A DNA stretch of 15,080 nt from an uncultured Pseudorhodobacter sp. (lineage in GTDB: Bacteria > Pseudomonadota > Alphaproteobacteria > Rhodobacterales > Rhodobacteraceae): assembly GCA_937910975.1 (NCBI GenBank), contig CALEMZ010000308.1, forward strand, positions 1 through 15,080, read 5' to 3'. The notes under the pieces are model-generated. The model was not told the DNA's origin, searched no databases, and saw only the letters and a program-made list of their open reading frames with translations. Made by a program: the position numbers and the translations under genes. This document shows positions 14,115 to 15,080 of this stretch, piece by piece (the first letter of the stretch is position 1; each line of letters opens with the position of its first letter).

Positions 14115-14443
14115 AACAGTTTCCCTCCATCTGGCACGCCATGGCCGGGGCCAATGAGGACCACCTCACCTGCCTCGTCCGGCACGCCCAGAACCAGAAC
14201 TTCAGATATCATCTTTCCGATCTGGCGCGGCGGAAAGTTCACCACCGCCAGCACTTGCCGCCCCACCAGCCCCTCAGGCGTGTAATGGGCGGTGAGTTGC
14301 GCGGATGAGCGTTTCACGCCAATCTCACCGCCAAAATCGACCCAGAGCTTGATCGCGGGTTTGCGCGCCTCGGGGAAGGGTTCGGCGCGGGTGATGGTGC
14401 CGACGCGAATATCGACCTTTGCAAACTCATCATATGCAATCAC
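14111..14443 (-). CDS. CsaA-like tRNA-binding (OB-fold) protein
   Basis: The 110-residue protein is a single EMAP-II/OB-fold tRNA-binding domain. The N-terminus FAKVDIRVGTI (7-17) and the later VNFPPRQIGKMISEVLVLG are typical of CsaA, a proposed dimeric chaperone or tRNA-binding protein with secretion-linked activity. The start is GTG at 14443, overlapping the proC stop (GTGA), with AAAGGA upstream inside the proC 3' end; an ATG is not available. It is coupled to the 2-hydroxyacid dehydrogenase by the 4-bp overlap at 14111-14114. Exact cellular role is unclear; tRNA binding is the family knowledge. Confidence 0.9.
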   Translation of the reverse strand: MIAYDEFAKVDIRVGTITRAEPFPEARKPAIKLWVDFGGEIGVKRSSAQLTAHYTPEGLVGRQVLAVVNFPPRQIGKMISEVLVLGVPDEAGEVVLIGPGHGVPDGGKLF

Positions 14444-15080
14444 TTACCCAATTCCTTTCCGCGATTGGTCGCCGCTGTGACGGTGCGGACCATCAGGTCG
14501 GGCAATTCCGCCATCAGCACCGCAAGGCCCGCAGCCGTGGTTCCGCCGGGCGAGGTCACGTTGATGCGCAATTGTGCAGCACTTTCCGGGGCCTGCTGCG
14601 CAAGCTCTCCCGCGCCGCAGACTGTGGCACGCGCCAGCGTCATCGCGAGATCAGGGGCAAGGCCCACGGCCTCGCCCGCCGCAGCCATCGCCTCGATCAT
14701 ATGGAACACATAGGCGGGGCCAGAGCCGGAGAGGCCCGTCACGGCATCCATCTGATGCTCACCTTCCAGCCGCACCACCTGCCCCACGGCCCGCAAGAGC
14801 GCCTCGGACAATGCCATATGTGCCGCACTTGCACGGGCATTGCCGCAGATTGCGGTGATGCCGCGCGCCACGGCGGCAGGCGTGTTGGGCATGGCCCGAA
14901 TGATAGGTGTATCCGCCCCCAAGACCTGCTCATAAAACGCAATCGTAGTGCCGGCCGCGACCGAGACGAACAGCGTCGTGCCATTGCCAAGCGCGCGCAG
15001 CGAGGGCAGCGCCTCGGCCATCATCTGCGGCTTGACCGCGATAAGTACGATCGCCGGGTCTGCAGGTAGGGCCGCGTTCA
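14440..15080 (-). CDS. proC: Pyrroline-5-carboxylate reductase, N-terminus outside the window (partial)
   Basis: The frame is open through the right edge and gives 213 residues of ProC, which reduces 1-pyrroline-5-carboxylate to proline with NAD(P)H. The first visible segment is ADPAIVLIAVKPQMM, the end of the coenzyme-binding domain. It is followed by RAMPNTPAAVARG, then TGLSGSGPAYVF, and by the P5CR signature INVTSPGGTTAAGLAVL, which includes the substrate-binding region. The N-terminal Rossmann motif lies beyond 15080. It is the first visible gene of a three-gene operon, its TGA overlapping the GTG of the CsaA-like gene. Cytoplasmic, final step of proline biosynthesis. Confidence 0.96.
   Translation of the reverse strand, partial: NAALPADPAIVLIAVKPQMMAEALPSLRALGNGTTLFVSVAAGTTIAFYEQVLGADTPIIRAMPNTPAAVARGITAICGNARASAAHMALSEALLRAVGQVVRLEGEHQMDAVTGLSGSGPAYVFHMIEAMAAAGEAVGLAPDLAMTLARATVCGAGELAQQAPESAAQLRINVTSPGGTTAAGLAVLMAELPDLMVRTVTAATNRGKELGK

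Noticed and set aside
1..15080. Mobile elements, CRISPR arrays, tRNA or rRNA genes
   Set aside because: No transposase or integrase frame, no regularly spaced repeats and no tRNA cloverleaf-like stretch were recognised by eye.

Overview
The window is a GC-rich stretch of chromosome that looks like an alphaproteobacterium of the Rhodobacteraceae/Roseobacter group. The assignment rests on protein family content and gene order (TauE/SafE exporter next to a TIGR02186-type protein, PaaI-PaaI-MATE, two MerR genes beside an acyl-CoA dehydrogenase, proC next to a CsaA-like protein). It is inference, because no rRNA or other phylogenetic marker is present. No mobile element, tRNA or CRISPR array was seen.

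Layout. 1-933 (+): the tail of a TauE/SafE permease overlaps a secreted, membrane-anchored TIGR02186-like protein. 930-3234 (-): a tight operon of two PaaI-type hotdog thioesterases followed by a MATE/DinF-type efflux pump. 3369-4317 (+): two tandem, clearly paralogous MerR-family regulators. The DNA between them carries a striking cluster of TGACGT/ACGTCA half-sites, including a perfect 14-bp palindrome. 4371-12316 (+): a fatty-acid beta-oxidation locus with an acyl-CoA dehydrogenase (591 aa), a small basic protein, a glutathione-S-transferase-like protein, a thiolase (FadA type), two NTF2-like paralogues flanking a decayed cupin gene, and a bifunctional FadB. It closes with a good intrinsic terminator at 12343-12371. 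12355-13026 (-): a sulfotransferase. 13161-15080 (-): proC (cut by the window edge), a CsaA-like tRNA-binding protein and a D-2-hydroxyacid dehydrogenase, joined by 4-bp stop/start overlaps with GTG and TTG starts.

How it fits together. The acyl-CoA dehydrogenase makes enoyl-CoA, FadB hydrates it and oxidises the 3-hydroxyacyl-CoA, and the thiolase releases acetyl-CoA. The divergent PaaI thioesterases could release or rescue CoA from stalled acyl-CoAs. The MerR pair is the obvious candidate for control of the locus, probably LiuR-like and acyl-CoA-responsive; this is inference. The points most worth a second look are the TGACGT operator array with the paralogous MerR pair, the NTF2/broken-cupin/NTF2 insertion that is translationally coupled to fadB, a stem-loop after the dehydrogenase gene that hides a perfect Shine-Dalgarno sequence with no start codon nearby, and a large hairpin just upstream of the sulfotransferase start.
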